Assembly (NCBI RefSeq): GCF_036370855.1
Contig: NC_088111.1
Location: 17,767,501-17,831,500 of the forward strand
DNA: 64,000 nucleotides
Direction of reading: 5' to 3'
Source: Dromaius novaehollandiae
Taxonomy: Eukaryota > Chordata > Aves > Casuariiformes > Dromaiidae
Shown here: piece by piece, positions 36,322-47,400 of the stretch
How positions within the stretch are numbered: position 1 is the first letter of the stretch
How the letters are laid out: every line of letters begins with the position of its first letter
Translations under genes and position numbers: made by a program
The notes under the pieces: model-generated
Database searches by the model: none
What the model was told of the DNA's origin: nothing
Seen by the model: the letters and a program-made list of their open reading frames with translations, nothing else

Positions 36322-38553
36322 CTGTGCGGCGGCAGCGGTGGTGGGCGTGGGGCGGGCGGCCCCGCCATCGTCCCCCACTGCCCCGCTTCGCCCCTACCTG
36401 CTCACGTGCATGCCAAAGTCGCCCCGGATCGTCCCCGGCTTGGCTTCGGCCGAGTCGGTGTCCCCCACCATGGCGCGGGTGGACCTCACCACGTTGTAGC
36501 CCTCCCAGACCTGCGGGCCGCGTGAGGCCGAGACCATCCCGCCGGCACCGAGCGGCGCCGAAGCGGGGCATGCGGGCGCCCGGCAGTGTCGGTGCCGGCG
36601 GTGGGAGGAACGCGTGGCAGCTGCTTCACCCCAGCATGGGGCCGGCAGCTCCCACCCAGCCCGACCCGGCCCCAGCCACGCAGCGGCCCCCCCGGGCTCA
36701 CCATGGCCACCAGCGGGCCCGACGTCATGTAGGAGAGCAGCGCGGGGTAGAAGGGCTTCTGGCGCAGCTGGTGGTAGTGCTTGTCCAGGATGCCGTGGTT
36801 GGCCTGGGGGCGAGGGACGGGTGAGGGTCGGTCGGGCGCCCGCACCCCGCCAGCGGCCGCCTCCTCGCCCAGGCTTGGGGCGGAAGGCCGCCCCGATCCA
36901 GGCACAGAGCCGGAGGAGCCGCCGGGTGTCTGCGGGGCATGGCGGATACGGCAGGGCCCCAGCGGCTCCTTGGGGAGGAGGTACCTGGAGCAGCTTCATG
37001 CCCACCAGCTTGAACCCGCGCCTCTCGAAGCGCTTGATGACGTCCCCAACCAGCCGCCGCTGCACGGCATCAGGCTTCACCAGCACCAGCGTCTTCTCCT
37101 GCAGCTCGGGGGTGCCTGCGGCAGGGAGGGACGGTTCGGCTCTTGCCGTGCTGCCGCAGCTGCCGTGGGGAGGGACACACGCGGGGCCCGGCGGACGTCC
37201 CAAGCTCCCCGGGGACGCCAGGGTCGGCCAGCCCGCGAGCATCAAAGGGGCACGCGGCCCTGGGCTGTGCTAGCGGGGGGGCTCAGCGCCACAAATCCAG
37301 CTGGGCCCAAGGGACGCGCTGCAAGCGGACAACACAGGGAGCGGCGAGCGCTTGGGAATGCTGGAAGGACGTGTCCGCAGCAGGAAAACAGCCCCTTTGA
37401 ACCCAAAGTGGGACAGGAATGCTCCGGTTTCCGCAAGCCACGTACCCAGCTGTGCCATCCCGGCAGCAGGGCCCACCGCCAGCCCCATTGCCGTCCCCCA
37501 CCCGGGGCCAGGGGAGATGCTGGGCTCCATGAACAGCTGCTGCTTGCCCAAAGAGAGCCCAAGTCCGGGGCCCAACCGCGGCACCAAGCGGCTCCCAAAC
37601 CTCAGCGTTTCGTTGGTGGAAAACCAAACCCGTGAGCTGCAGGCCAGCAGCTCCCCCAGCCCCAGGCAGCCCTGAGCCCTGCGGCCGGAGCTGCTCTCCG
37701 GGGTGGGGGGTGGCAGGGGTCGGCGTCTCCATCATGCCTGGCCCTGTCGGTCCAGCAGCGCCGTGACCCCCGCTGCAGGCCTCAGCCTCCCCAGGCACCC
37801 GGCCGCAAGGCGCAGGAGAGCAGAGCGGGTGGGGGGACGGGAGCCGGGCAGCAGCCGGGTGAGGGAGGCTGAAGCTCCCCAGGGGCGCAGCGCGCGGGGA
37901 CTGCCCCGTCCCTCAGAGGGGACAGAGCGAGAGAGAAAGAGAGATTATTTTAAGCAAGAGCGGTTTACTGTTAGTCCCGGTCACTGGTGCCGTTCCCACC
38001 CCTCGGCTGCAGCGCTTCCCGGGATGCGGCCCCGTGGGCACACGGAGCCCCTCGGACCTGCAGGGAGGTGCGAGGGGAGCCACCGGCCCTGACCCGGAGC
38101 ACAGGGGACCCCGGACACCGTCCCCCACGAAGCGCCCGTGAGCCACACGCCCTGCCCGCCCGGCGCCCCCGGCCCAGGGCTGTGGAGGGCTGCTGGGGGG
38201 CTCAGGGGGCCGGGACAGTCGGTGCCACGCAGGGCAGGACAGGGGACAAGGAGCACTGCTGGGCGGGAGGAGGGAGGAGAGGACCACTCAAGGGGGACAG
38301 GGACAGCGGCGCCGCTGAGGGTGGCATGGAGGAGAGCAGGGACCGCTGAGGGTGGGATGGAGGGGAGCAGGGACCGCTCGGAGAGGATGGGGACAGCGGG
38401 CAGCGCTCGGGGAGAGGACGGGGACAGCGGGCAGCGCTGGGGCCGGGGCCGGGTCTCACCGGAGCCGTGGCGGCGGGGCGGCCCGGGGGGGCGGCGCGGG
38501 CCCGGCTGCCCCCGCAGCAGGCTCCGGGCCAGGCAGCGCCCCAGGGAGCCCAT
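36201..38553 (-). CDS. NME4: Mitochondrial nucleoside diphosphate kinase, complete, five exons
   Basis: NME4 transfers the gamma phosphate between nucleoside tri- and diphosphates through a phosphohistidine. In mitochondria it also binds cardiolipin and OPA1. Coding exons: 38460-38553, 36985-37115, 36702-36803, 36398-36510, 36201-36321. They join in frame to 186 residues (human recalled as 187). Residues 1-31 are rich in arginine and proline with no acidic residues, as in a mitochondrial presequence. The NDPK core follows: [10 protein letters not shown] (K45), [23 protein letters not shown] (R138) and the active-site [10 protein letters not shown] with His151. HASD, rather than HGSD, and the presequence separate it from NME3. 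The start ATG has G at -3 and +4. DECR2 follows 1.3 kb downstream on the same strand. Confidence 0.96.
36398..36510 (-). CDS. NME4: NME4 exon 4
   Basis: Codes [20 protein letters not shown] through FGMHVS, including GTIRGDF. The acceptor is GGCCCGCAG and the donor GTAGGG, phase 2. Confidence 0.96.
36702..36803 (-). CDS. NME4: NME4 exon 3
   Basis: Codes [20 protein letters not shown] through SGPLVAM (residues 76-109). The acceptor is CGCCCCCAG and the donor GTGAGC, phase 0. Confidence 0.96.
36985..37115 (-). CDS. NME4: NME4 exon 2
   Basis: Codes [16 protein letters not shown] through VGMKLLQ (residues 32-75), with the KPD nucleotide-binding lysine. The acceptor is CTGCCGCAG and the donor GTACCT, phase 0. 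Confidence 0.96.
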
Positions 38554-38710
38554 GGCGGGGCCGGCGGGTCGGACCTGGCCGCAGCGGGGCTCTGCCTCCC
38601 CGCCGGCGGCTTTATGGTCCCGCCGGGCCCGGGGCCGGGTCAAGTTTCCGTCCCTCCCCTTAAAGCAGCCGCCAGCGCCGGGGCGGCCACCGCGGCTCGC
38701 TGCCTGCACC
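38400..38710. promoter_or_regulatory. NME4: NME4 promoter CpG island
   Basis: G+C- and CpG-rich sequence surrounds exon 1 and the 150 bp upstream of the start codon, without a TATA box. It stops abruptly where the GAGCATCCC minisatellite begins, so the start site is probably between 38560 and 38700. Confidence 0.7.
38460..38553 (-). CDS. NME4: NME4 exon 1
   Basis: Codes the presequence [15 protein letters not shown] through RRHGS (residues 1-31), the mitochondrial targeting part. The donor is GTGAGA, phase 1. It lies inside a CpG island. Confidence 0.92.
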
Positions 38711-39165
38711 GAGCATCCCGGCCCGGAGCATCCCGACATGGGGCATCTTGGTACGGAGCATCCCCAGCCCGGTATTTCTCTAGACCAGAGCATCCCAGCA
38801 CGAAGCATCCTGGCATGGAGCATCCCCTGGCATGGAGCATCCCCAATACGGAGCATCTCAACACAGAGCACCCCCAGTCCAGGCATAACCCCTAGCCCAG
38901 AGCATCCCAGCACAGAGCATCCCCAGTACGGAGCATCCTGCCATGGAGTGTCCCAGCACAGAGCATTCCCAGTACAGAGCATCGCCAGGATGGAGCGTCC
39001 TAGTATGGAGCATCACACCAGCATGGAGCATGCCAGCATGGAGCATCCCCAGCCTGGGCATCCCCCTGGCACAGAGCACCCCAGCACGGAGCATCTCCCC
39101 AGCCCAGGCACCCCCAAGCCCAGGCATCCCAACATGAAGCATCCCCTGGCAGGGGACATCCCATG
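38709..39165. repeat. 14-17 bp minisatellite upstream of NME4
   Basis: About 28 loosely conserved units follow the pattern GAGCATCCC plus a variable CAGCACG, TGGCATG or CAGTACG tail. The short unit length and variation give open frames on both strands. It abuts the NME4 CpG island directly. Confidence 0.93.
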
Positions 39166-42100
39166 CCTTTCTGTCTGCCTGTCCCCAGATCTTCCCACCA
39201 TGAGCTGCCCCAGACACAGGCACGGTGCTGTCACCAGGCAGGCTCTGGCACAGGTGACACTGTCCGCTCAGAGAGGCAGAGCCCTGCACCCACCGTGGCA
39301 CGGCAGGGCCCCAGTCCCAGCACTGGTCCCTCCAGGAGCACTGGGTGCACAGTGCCCAGGCACAGTGGGTGGCTGCACCCGTGATGCAGTGGGCTCTAGG
39401 CAAGGCCCAGGTACCCAGAGCACCAGGACCGAGTCCCCTCCCAGGGGATCGGGAAACGGATGTATTTCATGTTTTGCCCCTGGCCCACCCGCAGCCGCTA
39501 CGCCGGCCCCGCTGCGCCAGGGCTCCCCTGCCCCGCTCCCCGCTGCGTCCCGGACAGCTGCCCACCGCCGGCAGGGACAGGAGCAGAAGCCCAGCCAGGA
39601 GCCCCTCCGCTGCCAAAGCATCGCTAGAGAAACGGGAAGCAGGGAGACGGGGCCCCGCGCACATGGCGAGGCCCCGTGGTGGGGTGGGTATTGCTCCAGT
39701 CCAGATTTCACTTTTCCCTAAACCAGCGCCAAAGCAGAAACAGCTCCTGCTGTTCCTGTCCCGAAGTTGACAGCACCCCTGTACCCAGGTGTGACACGCG
39801 ACACTGCTTACACTCGCAGCAGATTTTCCACTTGCAGCGCTTTAGTTTTTAAAGGCAGTCTCTTTCCAGGCCAGCTTCTGGGAACTCGCTCCTTATTGAA
39901 CTTCCCTACGTACAGAACTCCCGAGATGCTTCTTGGGTAGCTGTTTGATGCAAACATTGCTATTAAAATATCTGCAAGTTCATGGAAAACCATCGTCGCT
40001 TTGAGTCTGTTTTTCAGGCCTGCGATAATTTGAACCACGAGGCCAGGAAGGTGCCTGACACGTGGCAGCTCAAAGCAACCGCTGTTCTCATGCCTATATA
40101 GACCCTGGGACGCACGAGAGACTCTCCAAACAGCGGGTGCATCGGAAACCCAGCGTCTACACCGAGGCCCAGGATCACAACACCTGGCTGGAGCCGCGCG
40201 GCTCCCACGCGCAGCCCAGTGCTCCCGAGCAGGGGGGCCGCCTGCTCCGCGAGCTCCTTCCTCGGCACCACGCTGCCCCACCACGGCACCGAGGCAGCGG
40301 TCAGCTCTGCCGACATACCCTGCCTGATAAGGCCGCGTGCCCATGCTGCTCTTGCGGTCGGGACTGAAGTGGCGATGCTACGGAGGAAGGGATCACTTTA
40401 AGGAAGACTAAGGTAGTTGGAAACATAGATCAGCCTCTTATCAGGTGCCCTTCAGTATTTGCCCAGAGTGAACTGCATTGCTCACGCCAAGGGCAGCTGC
40501 GCTGTGGCTGGCCCTGAGCCCCCATGGGACATGGACTTTACCCGCAGGCGCTGGCCCCTCTGCCCGACACAGCCAGGTTTCGAGTGCTCGGGGCTGCGCT
40601 GGCGCTCGCAGCAGGGGCAGCCGCCTCCCATACTGCCCCGCTGTCCCAGTGTCCATCCCTAGAAAGTGCCCCCCATTCAGCAAATCCACCCCCAGTGCCA
40701 CCATGCCACGCCGCAGCAAGACTCCAGTTCCACAACAGCCACGTGCCAGGAGAGCAGTTTTCTCGTAAAAGAAGCCATTAAGGACAGGACATGATGGATT
40801 TGTCCCTTCAGACCCTGGATCAGCAGCTGGCAGCAGCCCTGGGTCATGGCCCTTAAGACCTGGGGAAATTCCTGGTCAGGAAAAAATGCTGACTTCTCCC
40901 CTCCATCCCCTGTGTTAGTGAATACGCCTCTCCCTGCTCCCGCACAAGGGAGATGATGCCTTTCTGCAAAGCATCACTGTAGGTTTAGTTGGAAGGAGGA
41001 AGCTAAGAGAGAAGTTGCAGTTTTTATTCCATTAGAAAAGGCCTTATTATGAGCAAGCTCCAGGGATCATGTTTAATCTCAGTTCTTTGGCTTCTTCCAG
41101 CTCATTTGCTTGAGCATAACTTTCTCCCACCACTTACAGGCCTTGGCATGGCAGGAGGGACAGAGGGGGACAGCAAAGAGCTCTAATCAGCCCCGGATTG
41201 GTGCCTATCAAGCTCTGAGCTGACCTGGGATACAGTGCTGTACCTCCCCTGCCTCTTGGGACGTGGAGAGACTACAGCAGCTTGAGCCAGTGCTAGCAGT
41301 AACAGAGCTAGGTTGATCTCTTATTGCCTCCTCTACTGACCTGAAATTAGGAACCTCGACAGAGCTCATCACTAAAGGCAGATTCTTCCAGGGCAAGGAA
41401 GGTCCAGAAGCATTTTTGTTTATGCATAGGGACTTGTTTGGAAGTTGTACACGCTGTCAGTGATTGGCAAAGGAGAAATGACTTTCTCTACACAGCAAGG
41501 GTCAAACAGCACTTTGCGGTTTTGGCGTAAGGGCTTGCAGGTTGCGAGGTCCAGGCTTGGATGGCTTCCAACCCACTGCCCTTGATCAGCAAGTCAGAGA
41601 GGGGGAAAAACATGCACTTTCACCTTATATTAGCAAACCGACCAGATCGACCAAAGATTTTGTAAGAAACAGAATCACCACCAGCCTGGAGAGCCGTGCT
41701 CAGAGCAGAGCTGTGCCAGTAACAAATGAAGCATCTGTCTCAAGCCACAGCTGTCCTTTGGGGTAGAGTCCTTTCCTTCCCCAATCCCAGAGCCTGCACT
41801 ACTGTCAAGTGACCTGCTTGGACTGCAGAAACACCCTGGGGTAGCTGATGTCCCAGAGCCAGGACAAGACTAGCTCCTGTTGCATTGGGATATAGACCAT
41901 TTTTGCTCTTGAAAGAGACTTCTGCACCCCGGGAATGCTGTAACAGACCAACGAGAGACCTGCTAACTTGTATAGCTCCAGCAGGCCAGTCAGAGTCAAT
42001 GTGCACCCCTTCTAGTGTGTACACTAGTGCTTAGTGGTTTCTTCGCAAGAGGACTTTCCCAAACAGTTAAAGGATGCACAAGAGCTCTCTAGTATTCCAG

Positions 42101-43690
42101 CAAGACTGTCTGTGGCCTTTAGACTTTAACATCACTAGGTCTCAGCACTCACATGAGCCTCCGGCACACATCAACATCCTCCACAGGCAGCTGGCAGCAC
42201 AAGCAGTAGGGACCAGGCAGCGCCAGCTACAGTACTCGCGGCAGGGAAGGGCTGGCATGGGTCACGCTGTTTTATCAAGGTCAGGACTCAGTAGGTCTTA
42301 ACCAGTTTCCCATTAGCACATGTCTGAAGGAAGCCACACTCACAGAGTGCTTGGCTGAGAAGGTGGCAGGTGGCCACCACCATCCCTTGCTGCAGTACTC
42401 GACAGTGCGACTGTCTCCGTGTGTTGCGCTGCAGCACAGGTTACTACTGATCAGGGCACTGTCTGCATCCACGCAATACTTCTGCTAGAGCAGGCTGTCC
42501 TGAACCATGTGCTCCTCCTGCAAGTTCTAGCTTGCACGGAGCTCAGTGTCTTCAATCCTCTCCAACTAGGTCACAGATCTGCAGTCCGGCGGTGGTCAGG
42601 AGGTCCCTCTGTGACAGATCACCACCCCCCTCCAAGCTGATCATCACATAGCTGACAGATCTCTGCAGACAACAGTTCACACAGCTCAGTTGAATGGACC
42701 ATACCTGGTGAAGCATGTCCTTGGTAGGCTGGATTCTTTGGTTCATGCGTGTCTTCCAACCCAAGCAGCTCACTGCAGGGTACGAAGCCCATAAACATCA
42801 AACTAGCCCCAGTTCAGACGACCTGGATGCAGGGCTCTGACTGCAAACAGGCTATCCAGACAGCAAACATTGTCTTCAAATGGTAAACATGTGCATTGCA
42901 AGCTGTTGTCATTTTTCACAAAATTTGAACTCCGCAAACTATGCAACAAGTGCTCACTGACTCCATCTCACCACTCAGACATGTCCCTCATGCAGCCATC
43001 TCACTTCAAGCCCACGTCTATCAGACATGTTATAGTAGGACGCACACTGATCTGAACAGCTCCAGGTGTGCTCCCTTCACAATGACAGGCACCATGCAAC
43101 CCTTGCTGTGGCTGCCCCCATAATTGCAGGGAGGAAAACAGCAGAGGATTAAGACCAGTTTTACACTTTATACTAGCTATCTGACACCAGGGAAAAATCT
43201 CGCCCAGTTGCCCAATCGAAGGCTCTTTGTAAGCCCCATGAAAACTGGCACGATGTGAGTGGGGACTGGGATTTTAACCTTGTGCTCAAACGCCAATAAC
43301 AGGTCATTCTGGACAGGAGCTGGCCTCCAGCTTAGGTGTCCTATGACGCAACATCATGAATGTCAGGAGTTTTTCTATCTACAATCAGCTCTTGATCACC
43401 TGGGACAACAGACTGCTGGAGGGAATAAGCAGAACACCACAATGGATGATAGAAAACACAGGCAATACAGGCTGTAAATACGAGGGTAAAATGGAGAAAG
43501 TAGCCAATACTGATCAGCCCCAGCTACGTACAGCATCTTTCCAGAGCAGCTAGACTGCTCCCAGAGCACAGGCTGACTCGTGCGGAGCCTGGGCAAGGGC
43601 TGCAGAGACCACTGTCTACAGTACGGAACATGACCTGGGCTTGCTGACAGACAGGCCTACAAGGGAACCAAGACAAGTTATTTAAAACAA
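39166..43690. other. Intergenic region between XPO6 and NME4
   Basis: About 4.5 kb runs between the XPO6 poly(A) signal and the NME4 minisatellite. It is G+C-rich up to about 40700 and then ordinary. A minus-strand open frame of 178 codons at 39808-40344 has no recognisable domain, and its N-terminal half lies in GC-rich sequence. No homologous exon, RNA gene or transposon was recognised. Confidence 0.6.
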
Positions 43691-44303
43691 CAAAGTAAGC
43701 ACTTTATTTCCATTAAGCATGTTGTTTTAGTATCACAATGGAATGATGAGAAAACGTTTAAAAAAAAACAAAAAAGTCTCTAATCCCCACAAACAGCAGG
43801 GAGGTTTTCAAGGCAATTTAAAAACAAAGGGAGTGACAGAAGTGCCAAAACAGTCCCAACATCATGAGTCTCCTCCTCTGAGAGCTGGGCAGGGGCAGGA
43901 AGGTGGAATGACATGAAGGTACGAATGTCTGAAGTAGTCTTTGGCGCTTCTGCCTCATGATTGATACGCACAAGATCTCTCGAGACAACTCCACAGTAAT
44001 CTCTGGACGCAACAAAGTGCTACGTTAGTAAAACAAAACCCCAGTGAGAGGACTTTCCATACAGTTGAACTGCCCTGTGGTTGGGCGTTAAGACACATCC
44101 TGCAGACAGTGCTGACTCCAACTGGGGGCCTTTGGGTTGGGAGAGAAGAAAGGGAAGCGTGGTGCGTGAATCCTATAACATGTGCCCATGTGCAAGACGC
44201 CGCGTCCTGCAGTACTGACAAAATCAGGGAGGAGAGAATGTGGTGGCAAAAGAAATACGGATCCATTCCCTACAGTGATCAAAACACGAGTCCAGTGCAG
44301 TAA
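43685..44303 (-). other. XPO6: XPO6 3' untranslated region
   Basis: Runs from the TAG stop to just beyond the AATAAA signal, about 615 bases. The sequence is AT-richer than the intergenic region beyond it. The exact cleavage site is inferred. Confidence 0.75.
43703..43708 (-). terminator. XPO6: XPO6 poly(A) signal (AATAAA)
   Basis: A canonical AATAAA on the minus strand, 596 bases past the XPO6 stop codon. It is the first such hexamer after the stop. Confidence 0.85.
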
Positions 44304-44405
44304 CTATAGTTTCACAGTTCCAGGGGGCAAACTGTCATTGCAGAGTCTGTAGTAACGCAGGTCATTCACCAGTCTGTGCACATTCTGGGTAAACGATGGC
44401 AGATC
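44304..44405 (-). CDS. XPO6: XPO6 terminal coding exon
   Basis: Codes DLPSFTQNVHRLVNDLRYYR and LCNDSLPPGTVKL, then TAG. The acceptor is TTTTCCAG. The C-terminus is the same as recalled for human. Confidence 0.97.
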   Translation of the reverse strand, partial: DLPSFTQNVHRLVNDLRYYRLCNDSLPPGTVKL

Positions 44406-47400
44406 CTGGAAAAGATCAAGCAACACACTGTACTGCAAACAGAATAATACCTACGAGCACTGTCTTACTGCAGAAGTTAGAAACAGAGAGGGCCACAAGC
44501 ACCCACATATTTCACAGCAGACAAACAGACCATTTTCTCCAGAGTCTGAGCCCAGGAAACTCCAGTTTTTGCAGCCCTACGTACAGGGACCATAGACTGC
44601 AGAGCTTCTCCAAGCAAAGAGCTGATTATAGAAAGTTGGGCTCTACTCATGGCACTGCCTTCTCCACATGCAGTCAGGCACAACACACTGGCAATAAAAG
44701 TCACCTGCAGTGGCAATTGCTCAGTGCACTTCTGCTAAGGCTCCTGGGTCCCAGATATCCCATAACAAGGGCTAATTTTCCCTCAACTGCTTACTAGAGT
44801 CCAGTGATTCTCTCAAGGCTCCTTTCCCACACCCTAACCTTGGCCTCAAATCCCCATCATCTCCAACCGAAGAAGAAACACTCGGTGGACAAGCAAACTT
44901 CAGTAGATGGAAACCATGACCTGCTGCGCTGCCATGATGCTCTGTGGGGAGGTTATAGACCATTTGCTTCACACTCGCAAGGGGTTTGAAAGCAGTGTAG
45001 CTGTTTGCATTTATCTTTACTGTAACCCTCGAACATCTGGCAAGCAGCTGTAGCTAAATTTTAGCAAGGATATGAGCATCCCACTAGAAAATGTCAGTCT
45101 ATTCCTGTGAAAACTCCCTCCAGGAAATGTATTCCCAAACTCCCACAGCATAAGGCAGTCTGTTAGATAAGATGGCAGATTGGCTACCTACAGTGAGAAA
45201 TCCCAGGCTATACACTGCCAACGATGGAAGTGTTTGTAACAAAAGGGGTACTGCCTCAAAACACCACACAGAGAAGCCTCTGGCTGTTGGCTAACATATT
45301 TTAGGAGTAAAATAACACTGCACGTCCTGGGAACACTTTTGCTCTTCTGAAGCATTCCCCCCTCTTACCCTGTCCATTTTGAAATTCCTTCCCAGTACGT
45401 TTTTCTGGTTAGAGTCCACACCATCACAACTGGCCAGGAACTCAGGGAGAAAGGCTGAGTAGAAGCCATCAAAGTCCACTGAGGCCATATTGTACGTGGC
45501 AATGCCAATCTCCTCCTGCAACAGGTCATGCGACTTGTGGACAAGCACCTGAAGTAGCACATTCACAAACTGGAACAGCATGGTTGTCCGGAAGATCTTC
45601 TGCACAGTAAAAGCAGCACACAGTTACACGTCTGCACACCAGCAATCCTCCCGCGAGCAGGCCAGCAGCTAATACATGGCCTCAGAAGTAACAACTCATC
45701 AAGATCAGACTGGGTAAGCGAGCAGGGCTGCACCAGGCCACTTTGCCAACAGCAGCTTCTGAGCTATGGATGAGGGCTGCAAGTCCTTGTGCGCACAGAG
45801 CAAGCTTTCCCAGTCTGAACGAGGCCAAGATCATAAATGGATATAACGAGCTAGATTCATACCTGCTTTAGCGTAAGGGTGAATTTGGCCTCATTTTTCT
45901 CATGTCGTGTGACCCAAGTTTAAACCTTTGGCATTTAAGCAAACAGCATCAGGTCCCGTTCAAACTGCAGCCAGTTTTAACCCCGCACAGTGTTCCTGAA
46001 AGCATCTGAAGTTCCCAGGGAATCTGGCTAGCTGCCTGAACGCCTATAATGGCCAGCTGTTAACATGAAGGACTGTCCTTGAGTTGTGACCACAAACGCA
46101 AACCTGAAAGCTCTGCTTTCATAGAGTAACCAGAAGGGCAGGACCATGGATTCCAACTCCAGCCCTTTGAGACAGCAGCTAACACGTCAAATTGAGAGGG
46201 TCTGGAGGATGGGTCTCACATGACAGCAATGGACAATCCCTAGCAGTGACTCCATAGTAAAGATTAAATACCCTGCTGCTGACCCAGATAAGAATGACAG
46301 AGGGACTCAGCCACTGTCCTGTTGATGACCCAAAATTGCACTTCACCAGGCCAAAAAAATCATGCTGTCACTAGGTTTGTTCTTTGCTTTCCTTCATTTT
46401 CAGTAGGGCACATATCAAGGCTTTGCTTTGACTGGCTAGAGTTCAGATCCCTCCTGTGTCCACTGCAACAGTATCAGGGAGATGGCAATGCCACTCGGAC
46501 CAGCAATACATCCAACAGGATCACAGCAACCACAGGCTGTGGTATATAAGCCCTCAAATCCTGACCTTCAGTTTCTGGGCCAACTGGGAGCTTCGAAGGT
46601 AGCTTCTCCAACCTTCTTGGATTGGAAGACATGAGCCTTTAACTGCCCTTTGCCTAGCACAGCTTTCCTGGCAGTGATTCACAGTTCCCTACCAAGCAAG
46701 GCAAAGAACGTGCGCTGGTCAACTAGGACCCACCTTGTGGTACAGCTTCTGCTTGGTGTTCAGTGTCTCCAGGTAGAAGAGATTTTGCTTGAACAGGTGA
46801 ATGTCAGGCTGTAGGAAGGACTGGCCAAATGCCTATGAACAAAAGCAGACTTGAGGGGACTGATACCATAAAAATATGAAGTCTGTCAGACAGAACAAGA
46901 ACATTTTCACCCCCCAAACACACTCCTGTCAAACAGAACCTGTTCACAGTTCTCACCAGGAAATATCATTGCATGGCTTGAGATGCATGCCAAAAACTCG
47001 GGCTCTGCCTACATTGACCTCACCGTGCAGGGTGGTGGGCTGCACCGATATCCAAGAAGAACAAATCCCCTCATGGATCCTAGCAGCCTCTGCTGCTTCT
47101 CAGTGCAGCTGATGCACAAAAGAACTGGCTGTTTAGTATCAACCATGCTGCTGCCAGATCCATGGGGATGAAGAAGCTTTAGTGGAAATGTGATCATATC
47201 CAAAATTCACAGAACGGTTTTCTAAGCTAGGTCCACTGGGAACAGAAGACCAAGCATTCATTGAAGAGGAACACTGGATGCTGCGAGCAGTGCCCTTGGC
47301 AGGCTGTTTGCTCATGAAGGATTTGGGGTACTTCTCAGAGACACTACCTAGAGTACTGTCGTGAGCATGAACAAAGCCAGAACACATGTGCAGACGTTTT

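Larger units (their letters stand above)
36322..38459 (-). other. NME4: NME4 introns
   Basis: The introns are 37116-38459, 36804-36984, 36511-36701 and 36322-36397 (only 76 bp). All are GT-AG. Intron 1 includes a purine-rich GAGAGA stretch near 37923-37950. No other feature is supported. Confidence 0.85.

Noticed and set aside
36201-38553. NME3 rather than NME4
   Set aside because: The HASDSVE active site, the arginine-rich presequence and the position next to DECR2 fit NME4. NME3 has HGSD and a hydrophobic N-terminus.
38138-39721. 527-codon plus-strand open frame over NME4 exon 1 and the minisatellite
   Set aside because: Much of its length is repeat-derived (HPSTEHP-type periodic residues) and the rest is antisense to NME4 exon 1. 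It has no domain and no conserved start.
39808-40344. 178-codon minus-strand frame between XPO6 and NME4
   Set aside because: No family recognised, no supporting splice sites or poly(A) signal, and half of it is GC-rich low-information sequence.
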